From positions 1 through 64,000 of the forward strand of contig JAKPAC010000012.1 in the NCBI GenBank assembly GCA_029779645.1: 64,000 nt of DNA, given 5' to 3'. This document shows, one piece after another, positions 29,283-37,273 of the stretch (position 1 is its first letter; each line of letters begins with the position of its first letter). The DNA is from Actinomycetes bacterium (GTDB lineage: Bacteria > Actinomycetota > Actinomycetes > Actinomycetales > Microbacteriaceae). Made by a program: the position numbers and the translations under genes. The notes beneath the pieces are model-generated. The model saw nothing but the letters and a program-made list of their open reading frames with translations, made no database searches and was not told the DNA's origin.

Positions 29283-29304
29283 GGGCGGCGTCGCGCCGCC
29301 GCCC
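29283..29304. terminator. Hairpin between convergent clpX and M3 peptidase genes
   Basis: An 8-bp stem GGGCGGCG / CGCCGCCC with a 6-nt loop, followed by further GC-rich sequence and no U-tract. Confidence 0.5.
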
Positions 29305-29323
29305 GAAGCGCCCGCGGCGCGAC

Positions 29324-29363
29324 GCTCAGCTGTCGAGCCCGCGGCTCAGCTGTCGAGCCCGCG
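29324..29363. repeat. Perfect 20-nt tandem duplication at the end of the M3 peptidase gene
   Basis: The 20-nt unit at 29324-29343 is repeated exactly at 29344-29363. The right copy includes the last codons and stop of the peptidase gene; the left copy repeats the same RGLDS-stop coding just beyond the stop. A recent slippage or duplication event is the simplest reading. Confidence 0.9.
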
Positions 29364-31400
29364 GCGCTTGAGCAGTGGCTCGATGACGGCGTCGCGTCCG
29401 AGGAAGTCGCGGAAGGCCTCCATCGGGTCCTTCGAGCCGCCGACCCCGAGCAGTCGGGTGCGGAAGCGATCGCCGTTCTCGCGGGTGAGCCCGCCGCTGC
29501 GTCGGAACCACTCCACGGTGTCGGCGTCGAGCACCTCGCTCCAGATGTACGAGTAGTAGCCGGCGCTGTAGCCGCCGGCGAAGATGTGCGCGAAATAGCT
29601 CGACGAGTATCGCGTCGGCACGACCGGGTTGTCGAGGCCGATCTCGGCCAGCGCGGCGCGCTCGAACGCGTCGACGTCGCTCACGCCGGCGGCATCCGCC
29701 GCGCTCAGCGTGTGCCAGGCCTGGTCGAGCCAGGCCGCGGCGAGGTATTCGCTCGTGGCGTGGCCCTGGTTGAAGGTCTCGGAGGCCTGCAGGCGCTCGA
29801 CGATGTCGGCGGGGAGCGGCTCGCCGGTGTCGATGTGGCGCGCGTAGCTGCCCAGCACCTCGGGCCACAGCATCCACATCTCGTTCACCTGGCTCGGAAA
29901 CTCGACGAAGTCACGGAAGACGTTCGTGCCGGCGAAATGGGGGTAGGTGACGACCGCGAACAGGCCGTGCAGGGCGTGACCGAACTCGTGGAACAGGGTG
30001 CTCACCTCGTCGAGAGTCAGCAGCGTCGGCTCGCCCGGCGCCGGCTTGGGCACATTCAGGTTGTTGACCACCACCGGCTTGGTGCCCCGCAGCCGTGACT
30101 GGCTGACGATGGGATTCATCCACGCGCCGCCGCGCTTGGTGTCGCGGGTGTACAGATCCAGCACGAAGAGGCCGAGCTCGCTGCCGTCGGCATTGTGCAG
30201 CTCGAACACGCGGGCGTCGGGGTGATAGGCCACGAGGTCGGTGCGCTCGGTGAACGTGACGCCGTAGAGCCTGCTGGCGGCGAAGAAGACGCCGTCCTGG
30301 AGCACGCGCTCGGCCTCGAACCAGGGGCGCAGCGCCGCCGTGTCGATGTCGTACTGCGCCTTGCGCACCTTCTCGGTGAAGAACGCCCAGTCGTGGGCTT
30401 CGAGCGGGAACGGCTGCGGCCCGGCGTCGATCATCGCCTGCAGGGCTGCCTGCTCGCGGCGCGCATTCGCCGCCGCGGGCACGGCCAGCTGGCGCAGCAG
30501 CGCGTGCACGGCCTCCGGCGTGCCGGCCGTCTCGTCGGCGGTGACCGCCGCGGCGTGGTTCGGGTAGCCGAGCAGCTCGGCGCGCTCGGCGCGCAGGCGC
30601 ACGATCTCGAGCAGCACTTCGCGGTTGTCGTTCTCGCCGCCGCGCCGCCCCCGGCTGCGCGAGGCGTCCATCAGCTTCCGGCGCGTCTCGCGATGCGTGA
30701 GCGACGAGAGATAGGGATGCCCGGTGTACAGCGTGAGGCCGAGCTCGTACCCGCCCGGGCGCCCGCTGTCGGCGGCCGCCTGCGCGGCGGCCGACAGCTC
30801 GCCGCTGGCGAGGCCGTCGAGCTCGGCGGCGTCGTCGATGACGAGGGCGAGCGCATTGCTGTCGGCCAGGAGTCGCTTCTCGAAGGTCGTGCTGAGGGCC
30901 GAGAGCCGCTCGTTGATGGCCTTCAGGCGCTCCTTGGTCTCGTCGTCGAGCGGCGCGCCCGCGAGGGTCATCTCGCGAAAGTGCCGCTCGAGCAGGTACC
31001 GCTGCTCGTCGTCGAGCCCGAGTTCGTCGACATGATCGTGCAGCGCCCTGATGCGCGCGTAGAGCGCCGAGTTCAGCGCGATCGCGTCGGTGTGCGCCGT
31101 CATGCGCGGGGCGAGCGTCTCTTCGAGGGCCTGGTACTCGGGCGTCGCGTCGGCCGCGCTGATCGTGTAGAAGGTGTGCGCGAGGGCGTCGAGCTGGCGC
31201 CCGCTGCGCTCAAGGGCGACGACCGTGTTCTCGAAGGTCGGCATCGAGCGCACGTAGGTGATCGCGTTGATCTCGCCGCGCTGTTCGTCGAACGCGCGCT
31301 CGAAGGCCGGGAGGAAGTGCTCGGGCCGGATCTGCGCGAAGGGCGGGAGGTCGTAGGGGAGCGTGCTGGGCGTTTCGAGGGGGTTCGAGGTCTGAGCCAT
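29346..31400 (-). CDS. M3-family zinc metallopeptidase (peptidyl-dipeptidase Dcp / oligopeptidase A-like)
   Basis: 684 aa, the size of Dcp and OpdA. It degrades short cytoplasmic peptides. The zinc motif HEFGHALHGLFA lies near residues 469-480, followed by the distal Glu region EFPSQVNEMW, both typical of M3 enzymes; the Tyr/His-rich substrate loop SSSYFAHIFAGGYSAGYYSYIWSEVLDAD near 620 is intact. The ATG at 31400 has TAGGCT exactly 6 nt upstream on the minus strand, indicating a leaderless message. The gene is divergent from a helix-turn-helix regulator gene and shares a 77-nt control region with it. Confidence 0.95.
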   Translation of the reverse strand: MAQTSNPLETPSTLPYDLPPFAQIRPEHFLPAFERAFDEQRGEINAITYVRSMPTFENTVVALERSGRQLDALAHTFYTISAADATPEYQALEETLAPRMTAHTDAIALNSALYARIRALHDHVDELGLDDEQRYLLERHFREMTLAGAPLDDETKERLKAINERLSALSTTFEKRLLADSNALALVIDDAAELDGLASGELSAAAQAAADSGRPGGYELGLTLYTGHPYLSSLTHRETRRKLMDASRSRGRRGGENDNREVLLEIVRLRAERAELLGYPNHAAAVTADETAGTPEAVHALLRQLAVPAAANARREQAALQAMIDAGPQPFPLEAHDWAFFTEKVRKAQYDIDTAALRPWFEAERVLQDGVFFAASRLYGVTFTERTDLVAYHPDARVFELHNADGSELGLFVLDLYTRDTKRGGAWMNPIVSQSRLRGTKPVVVNNLNVPKPAPGEPTLLTLDEVSTLFHEFGHALHGLFAVVTYPHFAGTNVFRDFVEFPSQVNEMWMLWPEVLGSYARHIDTGEPLPADIVERLQASETFNQGHATSEYLAAAWLDQAWHTLSAADAAGVSDVDAFERAALAEIGLDNPVVPTRYSSSYFAHIFAGGYSAGYYSYIWSEVLDADTVEWFRRSGGLTRENGDRFRTRLLGVGGSKDPMEAFRDFLGRDAVIEPLLKRRGLDS

Positions 31401-31477
31401 GACGTCAGCCTAGTAACCATGCAAAGGAATGCAAAGAACTTCTTGCAAAGGATTCTTTGCATAGATATGCTTGCATC
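31401..31477. promoter_or_regulatory. Shared divergent promoter and operator with TGCAAAG repeats
   Basis: TGCAAAG occurs as direct copies at 31420-31426, 31430-31436 and 31444-31450. The last forms a perfect 7-4-7 palindrome with CTTTGCA at 31455-31461. Leftward -10 TAGGCT (31407-31412) serves the peptidase and rightward -10 TATGCT (31466-31471) serves the regulator, each 6 nt from its start codon. The palindrome sits just upstream of the rightward -10, where a bound repressor would block the polymerase. This is probably the binding site of the adjacent regulator. Confidence 0.7.
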
Positions 31478-32143
31478 ATGATCGACGACAGCACGAAGCA
31501 CGCGGGGGATGCCTCGTCCTCGGAGCCGTCGGCGCGGGATGGTGCCGACGGGGCCTCGCACGAGCGCGACATGCGCGTGCTCGATGCCGGGGCGCTGCGC
31601 GCGCTCGCGCACCCGCTGCGCGTCGAGATCTACGACATTCTCAGCCAGTACGGGCCGCAGACCGCCAGCTCGCTGGCGGCGCGCCTGGGGGAGTCGAGCG
31701 GCTCGACCAGCTATCACCTCCGCGCCCTCGCCAAGCACGACCTCATCCGCGAGGTCGAGGGTCGCGGCTCGGGGCGCGAGCGGTGGTGGCAGCGTCCCGT
31801 CGGCGGCGTCACGTTCACCAACCCCGACGCGATGAAGACTGCCTCTGGGCGTGCGGCGACGCAGCTCGTCATGGCCGAGTTCTTCCGTCGCCGTGAGGAG
31901 CAGCTGCGCAGCTACGTCAACGGCGGCGTTGCGCTCGAGGGCGACGCGTGGCAGGAGGCGAGCCTCGTGTCGACCTCGACCGCGCGCATGACCGCGGAGC
32001 AGACGCAGCAGCTGGTCGACGACATCCAGGCGCTCATCGACGCCGCGGTCGACCGATATCGCGATCAACAGCGCGACGGCGCGCGCCCGGTGACCATTCG
32101 GGCCGACATCTTCCCGCTTCCCAATGAAGGACGACCATCATGA
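31478..32143 (+). CDS. ArsR-type winged helix-turn-helix transcriptional regulator
   Basis: 221 aa. After a disordered acidic N-terminus of about 35 residues, an ArsR/HTH_20 winged helix occupies about 36-105: LRALAHPLRVEIYDILSQYGPQTASSLAARLGESSGSTSYHLRALAKHDLI, followed by a wing with RGSGRERWWQR. The C-terminal 100 residues are helical and probably dimerise or bind a ligand; no Cys metal site is seen. It leads an operon with a 79-aa protein, an MFS transporter and a DUF2809 protein and most likely controls them and possibly the divergent peptidase. The start is set by TATGCT-N6-ATG. Confidence 0.92.
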   Translation: MIDDSTKHAGDASSSEPSARDGADGASHERDMRVLDAGALRALAHPLRVEIYDILSQYGPQTASSLAARLGESSGSTSYHLRALAKHDLIREVEGRGSGRERWWQRPVGGVTFTNPDAMKTASGRAATQLVMAEFFRRREEQLRSYVNGGVALEGDAWQEASLVSTSTARMTAEQTQQLVDDIQALIDAAVDRYRDQQRDGARPVTIRADIFPLPNEGRPS

Positions 32144-32379
32144 GCATCATCACCGTGCACCGCTCACCGCGCGCCTCCGGCCGTGCCGCCGCGTGTGCAA
32201 CCCGGCTCGAGCGGCTCCTGCTTCGGACCGCGGCGGGCATCACCAGCCTTGTGGAGCACCGCATGGATCGTCGGACCGCGCGCCGCACGCTGCGCCGACT
32301 CGAGCCGAGCGTCCGCATGCACGATGAGCTGCGGGCCGATGCGGCGTCGACCCTGCACCTCGGCATCCTGCCCCGATGA
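32140..32379 (+). CDS. Small Arg-rich hypothetical protein, 79 aa
   Basis: I do not recognise a family. It is strongly basic, with Arg at roughly one residue in six ([22 protein letters not shown] and [16 protein letters not shown] segments), predicted mostly helical, with no signal peptide or membrane helix. It is locked into the operon by ATGA overlaps at both ends: its start overlaps the regulator stop and its stop overlaps the MFS start. This makes a real coupled gene likely, although small size lowers certainty. Confidence 0.65.
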   Translation: MSIITVHRSPRASGRAAACATRLERLLLRTAAGITSLVEHRMDRRTARRTLRRLEPSVRMHDELRADAASTLHLGILPR

Positions 32380-33770
32380 CCGCCGGCACCGAGCCGGCGA
32401 CGGCGGTCGCACGAGCCACGACACGGCCGCGCCTCGGCCGCGACTTCAGCAAGCTGTGGACGGCCTCTGCCTTCAGCAACCTCGCCGACGGCATCGGGCG
32501 CACCGCGGTTCCGCTGATCGCGACCACCCTGACCCGCGACCCGCTCATCATCGGTGCGCTCGGCGCCCTGTCGTTCCTGCCGTGGCTCGTGTTCGGCCTT
32601 CCGGCGGGCATGCTCGTCGACCGATTCGATCGCCGTTGGATCATGGCGATCGCCAACACCATCCGCGGCGGCGTCGCGCTCGTGCTCGCGGTGATGACCG
32701 TCACCGGCACGCTCGATGTGTGGAGCCTGCTCGTCGCCACGCTCGTGTTCGGGCTCGGCGAGACGCTCTTCGACAACGCCACGAACGCGGTGGTGCCCGT
32801 GCTCGTGCAGCCGCGCTCGCTCGATCGCGCGAACGGCTTCATGCAGGCCGCGCAGGTCACCATCGACAGCTTCATCGCGACGCCGATCGCCGGCGTGCTG
32901 TTCGCCACATCGCTCGCGCTCCCGCTGTGGGTCGGCGCCGGCGGCTATGTGATCCCGATCGTGCTCGCGCTGCTGCTGCCCGTGATCGCGGCGCACCCCC
33001 TGCTCGGGGTCGCGCCGGCGCGGCGCGCGACATCCGATCCCTCCGCCGTGAGCGCGGCGGCGCCCGCTGCCGCGAGCGACAGCGCCCCCGTGAGCGACCG
33101 CGCTCCCGTGAACGACACCGCATCGGTGGGCGTGGCCGCCGTGGCGCCCTCGACGCGCGAGGCCGCGGCCTACCTCTGGCGGCACCGATACCTGCGTGCG
33201 CTCGTGATCTTCACGGCGATCGTCGGCTCGGCCTCCGGGTTCGCCCAGGCGCCCACGCTGCTGTACTTCCTCGATGTGATGCGGGTCGAGCCGGTCGCCA
33301 TCGGCTTCGTCACCGCCGGCATCGGGCTGGGTGCGCTCGGCGGCTCCCTGGTCGCCGCGCGGCTGGTGGAGCGGTTCGGGCGTGGCGCTGTGATGTTCTG
33401 GTCGAACATCGTGGCGGCGCTGGGACTGCTCGCCGTGGGGCTGGCGCCGGAGCTTGTCACCGCGATCGTCGCGTACGCCCTGATGGCGGGCGCGATCTCG
33501 GTCTGGAACGTCCCGTGGGGCGCGCTGCGCCAGACGATCGTGCCGAACAGCATCTTCGGACGCGTGCTCGGCATCATCCGCGCATTCACGTGGGGGGTGT
33601 TTCCGATCGCGACGGTCCTGGGCGGCTGGGTGGCGCGCATCGACCTCCGCCTGCCCTTTCTGATCGGCGCGATCGCCACGGTGGTCGCGACCCTGATCGC
33701 CACACGACTGCTGTATCGGGCGTCCGAGTTCAGTGGACCGCTCGACGACGAAGGGCCTGCGCCGCGGTGA
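32376..33770 (+). CDS. MFS transporter (drug/metabolite efflux type)
   Basis: 464 aa with about 12 membrane helices. [39 protein letters not shown] opens helix 1, and the loop 2-3 motif is [15 protein letters not shown], the MFS motif A pattern. A hydrophilic Ala/Ser/Asp-rich central loop near 210-250 ([22 protein letters not shown]) joins the two halves. It resembles the DHA/enterobactin-exporter-like group; the substrate is unknown. Its ATG overlaps the 79-aa gene stop and its stop overlaps the DUF2809 start. The upstream regulator may respond to the same ligand. Confidence 0.92.
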   Translation: MTAGTEPATAVARATTRPRLGRDFSKLWTASAFSNLADGIGRTAVPLIATTLTRDPLIIGALGALSFLPWLVFGLPAGMLVDRFDRRWIMAIANTIRGGVALVLAVMTVTGTLDVWSLLVATLVFGLGETLFDNATNAVVPVLVQPRSLDRANGFMQAAQVTIDSFIATPIAGVLFATSLALPLWVGAGGYVIPIVLALLLPVIAAHPLLGVAPARRATSDPSAVSAAAPAAASDSAPVSDRAPVNDTASVGVAAVAPSTREAAAYLWRHRYLRALVIFTAIVGSASGFAQAPTLLYFLDVMRVEPVAIGFVTAGIGLGALGGSLVAARLVERFGRGAVMFWSNIVAALGLLAVGLAPELVTAIVAYALMAGAISVWNVPWGALRQTIVPNSIFGRVLGIIRAFTWGVFPIATVLGGWVARIDLRLPFLIGAIATVVATLIATRLLYRASEFSGPLDDEGPAPR

Positions 33771-34162
33771 GCCGGCGGCGCATCACCGCCGGTGTCGCGC
33801 TCGTGCTCGTGGTCGTCGCCGGCCTGCTCGTGCACGGGGTGCTTCCGGAATCCGCGTTCGCCGACATCGCGGGCGATGCCCTGTACGTCGGCGCCGTCTA
33901 CCTCGCGCTCGTGCTCGTGCTGCCCAGGCTGCGCCCCTGGCTCGTCGGCGGCATCAGCCTCGCCTGGAGCGCCGGGGTGGAGCTGCTGCAGCTGACCGGC
34001 GTGCCGCATCGGCTCGGCGAGCTCCTCCCGCCGCTGACGCTCGTGCTCGGCACCGCGTTCGACGCGCGCGACCTGGTGGTCTACGCGGTGGCCGCGGCGC
34101 TGCTCACCGCGATCGACGGGCTGTCGGGGCGAGCGACGCCGGCTGCGCCGCGCGAGCGGTGA
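33767..34162 (+). CDS. DUF2809 family membrane protein
   Basis: 131 aa with about four membrane helices. The block [20 protein letters not shown], then [13 protein letters not shown] and the terminal [20 protein letters not shown] match the DUF2809 pattern. Function is unknown. The GTG start overlaps the MFS stop (GTGA), making it the last gene of the regulator operon. It ends immediately against the stop of the convergent 92-aa gene. Confidence 0.85.
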   Translation: MSRRRITAGVALVLVVVAGLLVHGVLPESAFADIAGDALYVGAVYLALVLVLPRLRPWLVGGISLAWSAGVELLQLTGVPHRLGELLPPLTLVLGTAFDARDLVVYAVAAALLTAIDGLSGRATPAAPRER

Positions 34163-34441
34163 TCAGGCGTCGTCGGCCGCCCACTCGTCTTCCGGCTCGA
34201 TCTCGACGATGACCTCGCCTGAGGCGAGCATCCGCACGAACACCCCCGTGTCGAGCTCGGCGATCGGCCGGCGCTCAAGCCAGGTCAGCGTCCAGCGCGG
34301 CGCGTAGCCTCGCTCGGGCTCGGGGAGCGCGGCGAACTCGGCCAGCGCGGCTGCGTCGACCTCGGCGATCGCCGCGTGCAGCTCGGCCGGCACCGACGCG
34401 GGCGGCCGCTCACCGGCGGTCCACCTCGTGCCCAGCTGCAT
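34163..34441 (-). CDS. Conserved hypothetical protein downstream of valS, 92 aa
   Basis: No family recognised. A small acidic soluble protein with an aromatic core (GYAPRWTLTWLERRPIAELDTGVFVRML) and an acidic end (VIVEIEPEDEWAADDA). The start overlaps the valS stop by one base (TGATG), so translation by re-initiation after valS is expected. No separate promoter is visible. Confidence 0.75.
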   Translation of the reverse strand: MQLGTRWTAGERPPASVPAELHAAIAEVDAAALAEFAALPEPERGYAPRWTLTWLERRPIAELDTGVFVRMLASGEVIVEIEPEDEWAADDA

Positions 34442-37032
34442 CACGCCTCCGTCGGTGCGAGCTCGATCGACTCGACGGTCATGCCCACGGCGCCCTCGGG
34501 TGCCGTCACGATGCGAAGCTCCGCGATCCGACCGACCGAGCGCAGATCGCCGGACGCCTGGCGCAGCAGCGCGGCAGTCGGCTCGTCGGCGCTGAGCACC
34601 GCCAGCGACACGGCGGTCTTCTGCGAAGCCTTCGCGTTCGTCTTCGCGCCGCGGATGCCGGTCAGGGCCTCGCTGGCTGCCGCGAGCACGGCCGGGTCGC
34701 CCGCGCAGCCCGACGGCGTCGGCCACGCTGCGGTGTGCACCGAGCCCTCGTTGAACCACGACCACGACTCCTCGGCCGCGAACACGAGCACCGGGGCGAG
34801 CAGACGCAGCAGCGCCGAGAGCGCCTGGCGCAGCGCGAGCGCCGCGGATGCCTGGTCGGCGTCGTCCTGGTCGTACGCACGCTCCTTGACCAGCTCGAGG
34901 TAGTCGTCGCAGAAGGTCCAGAAGAACTGCTCGGTCACCTCGAGCGCGCGGGCGTGGTCGTACGCGGCCTGGGCCCTGGTGGCCTCGGCGATGACGCCGT
35001 CGAGCGTGGCGAGCATCGAGGCATCCACGGGATTGGTCACCGTGGCGCCGTCGGTGACCGGGAACGAGAGCACGAACTTCGCTGCGTTCAGCACCTTGAT
35101 GGCCAGGCGGCGGCCGATCTTGATCTGCGTCGGGTTCTGCGGGTCGAAGGCCGCGTCGGTCCCCAGTCGCGAGGAGGCGGCCCAGTACCGGACGGCGTCC
35201 GAGCCGTGCTGCGCGAGCACGTCGGCGGGGGTGACGACGTTGCCCTTCGACTTCGACATCTTCTTGCGGTCGGGATCGACGATGAACCCCGAGATCGCGG
35301 CATCGGTCCACGGCGCGCGGTCGTCCTCAAGCGCGCTGCGGAGCATCGTCGAGAAGAGCCAGGTGCGGATGATGTCCTGCCCCTGGGGACGCACGTCGAA
35401 CGGCGCGACCAGGTTCCAGAGCGCTTCGTCGCGCTGCCAGCCGCCCGCGAGCTGCGGCGTGAGCGAGGAGGTCGCCCAGGTGTCGAAGATGTCGCTCTCG
35501 GCCTCGAAGCCGCCCGCGACCCCGCGCTGCGCCTCGGTGTAGCCCGCCGGCACATCGGTGGTGGGGTCGATCGGCAGGGCAGTCACGTCGGGGACGATCA
35601 CGCGGTCGTAGTCGCGCTCGCCCTCCGCGTCGAGGCCGTACCAGACCGGAATCGGCACGCCGAAGAAGCGCTGACGCGAGACGAGCCAGTCGCCGGTGAG
35701 GCCGCCGACCCAGTTCTCGTAGCGCACGCGCATGAAATCGGGATGCCACGAGACCTCGCGCCCGAGCGAGATCAGCCGCTCGCGCAGCGAGTCGTCGCGC
35801 GCGCCGTTGCGGATGTACCACTGGCGCGTCGAGACGATCTCGAGCGGGCGGTCGCCCTTCTCGAAGAACTTCACGGCGTGCGTGAACGGCTTCGGCTCCT
35901 CGAGCATCGCGCCGGACGCCTGCAGCATCTCGACGATCTGCTTCTTCGCCGAGAAGATCGTCTTGCCCGCGAGCTCGCCGTAGGCGGCGATCCCCGCCTC
36001 GGAGACGATCGCCTCGGGGGCGTCGGCGAGCAGGCGGCCGTCCTTGCCGATGATGGTGCGGTTGGGGAGGTCGAGCTCGCGCCACCAGATGATGTCGGTG
36101 ACGTCGCCGAAGGTGCAGATCATCGCGATGCCGGAGCCCTTGTCGGGCTGTGCGAGCGGATGCGCCAGCACGGGGACCTCGACGTCGAACAGCGGGGTGC
36201 GCACGCTCGTGCCGAACAGCGGCTGGTAGCGCTCGTCGTCGGGGTGGGCCACGAGCGCGACACAGGCGGCGAGCAGCTCGGGCCGCGTGGTCTCGATGAA
36301 GACCTCGCCGCTGCCGTCGCTCTTGTGGAACCCGAGACGGTGGTAGGCGGCCGGCTGGTCGCGGTCCTCGAGCTCGGCCTGCGCGATGGCCGAGCGGAAG
36401 TCGACGTCCCACAGTGTGGGCGCGAGGGCCTGGTACGCCTCGCCGCGCGCGAGGCCGCGCAGGAAGGCGAGCTGCGAGGTGCGGATCGTCTCGTCCGAGA
36501 TCGTCCGGTACGTCTGCGTCCAGTCGACGCTCAGGCCGAGGGTGCGCCAGAGGTCTTCGAAGTGGCGCTCGTCCTCCACGGTGAGCTTTTCGCACAGCTC
36601 GGTGAAGTTGCGGCGGCTCACCGGGATCTGATCGGCCGCGCGCGAGCTCTTCGTGCTCCCGCCCTCGAAGGGCGGGGTGAAGTCGGGGTCGTACGGCAGG
36701 GACGGGTCGCAGCGCACGCCGTAGTAGTTCTGGACGCGGCGCTCGGTCGGCAGGCCGTTGTCGTCCCAGCCCATCGGGTAGAACACGGTCTTGCCGCGCA
36801 TCCGCTCGAAGCGCACCTTCACATCGGTGTGCGTGTACGAGAACACGTGCCCGATGTGCAGCGATCCGGAGGCGGTCGGCGGGGGAGTGTCGACCGAGTA
36901 GACGCCCTCACGGCCGACGGACGCTGCGCGGAGCCGGTCGAACAGGTACGTGCCCTGGGCTCGCCACGCGGCGTCCCACTTCGTCTCGAGACCCTCGAGG
37001 GCGGGCTTGTCGGGAAGGTGCGCGTCGGCCAT
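34441..37032 (-). CDS. valS: Valyl-tRNA synthetase
   Basis: 863 aa, a class I synthetase charging tRNA-Val. The HIGH motif is intact at residues 59-62 (GSLHIGHVF), the KMSKS motif lies near 590 (KKMSKSKGNVV), and the CP1 editing domain lies between them. GWDDNGLPTERRVQNYYGV is typical of the short actinobacterial/archaeal-like ValRS branch rather than the E. coli form of about 950 aa with a long C-terminal coiled coil. CAGGAGA sits before the ATG. A candidate -10 TAGAAT lies at 37093-37098 on the minus strand, giving a leader of about 55 nt with a small hairpin and no T-box. Confidence 0.97.
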   Translation of the reverse strand: MADAHLPDKPALEGLETKWDAAWRAQGTYLFDRLRAASVGREGVYSVDTPPPTASGSLHIGHVFSYTHTDVKVRFERMRGKTVFYPMGWDDNGLPTERRVQNYYGVRCDPSLPYDPDFTPPFEGGSTKSSRAADQIPVSRRNFTELCEKLTVEDERHFEDLWRTLGLSVDWTQTYRTISDETIRTSQLAFLRGLARGEAYQALAPTLWDVDFRSAIAQAELEDRDQPAAYHRLGFHKSDGSGEVFIETTRPELLAACVALVAHPDDERYQPLFGTSVRTPLFDVEVPVLAHPLAQPDKGSGIAMICTFGDVTDIIWWRELDLPNRTIIGKDGRLLADAPEAIVSEAGIAAYGELAGKTIFSAKKQIVEMLQASGAMLEEPKPFTHAVKFFEKGDRPLEIVSTRQWYIRNGARDDSLRERLISLGREVSWHPDFMRVRYENWVGGLTGDWLVSRQRFFGVPIPVWYGLDAEGERDYDRVIVPDVTALPIDPTTDVPAGYTEAQRGVAGGFEAESDIFDTWATSSLTPQLAGGWQRDEALWNLVAPFDVRPQGQDIIRTWLFSTMLRSALEDDRAPWTDAAISGFIVDPDRKKMSKSKGNVVTPADVLAQHGSDAVRYWAASSRLGTDAAFDPQNPTQIKIGRRLAIKVLNAAKFVLSFPVTDGATVTNPVDASMLATLDGVIAEATRAQAAYDHARALEVTEQFFWTFCDDYLELVKERAYDQDDADQASAALALRQALSALLRLLAPVLVFAAEESWSWFNEGSVHTAAWPTPSGCAGDPAVLAAASEALTGIRGAKTNAKASQKTAVSLAVLSADEPTAALLRQASGDLRSVGRIAELRIVTAPEGAVGMTVESIELAPTEA

Positions 37033-37273
37033 GCGGGTCTCCTGCGATATGGGCGGCACTGTGTGAGCGTGCCTGAGTGTGGGCGAAGCCCCATTCTAGC
37101 CGGTGTGCGGTCGGGCCGTTCCCGCGCGCCGGCCCGGAGGCGCTCCACCGCGCCGTCGGCATCGCTGCGGGCCGCGCGCGGACGTGCGCGTGGCGGCCGT
37201 GTTGTTGGACGCGGTACAAGATAGGATGGGCCGCGGCCGGCGTCTCCCGGCATCCCCGAAGCAAAGGCTCTCC

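Noticed and set aside
37033..37273. Looked for a T-box or other leader ahead of valS
   Set aside because: No T-box core sequence is present on the minus strand; only a small hairpin and a -10 candidate.
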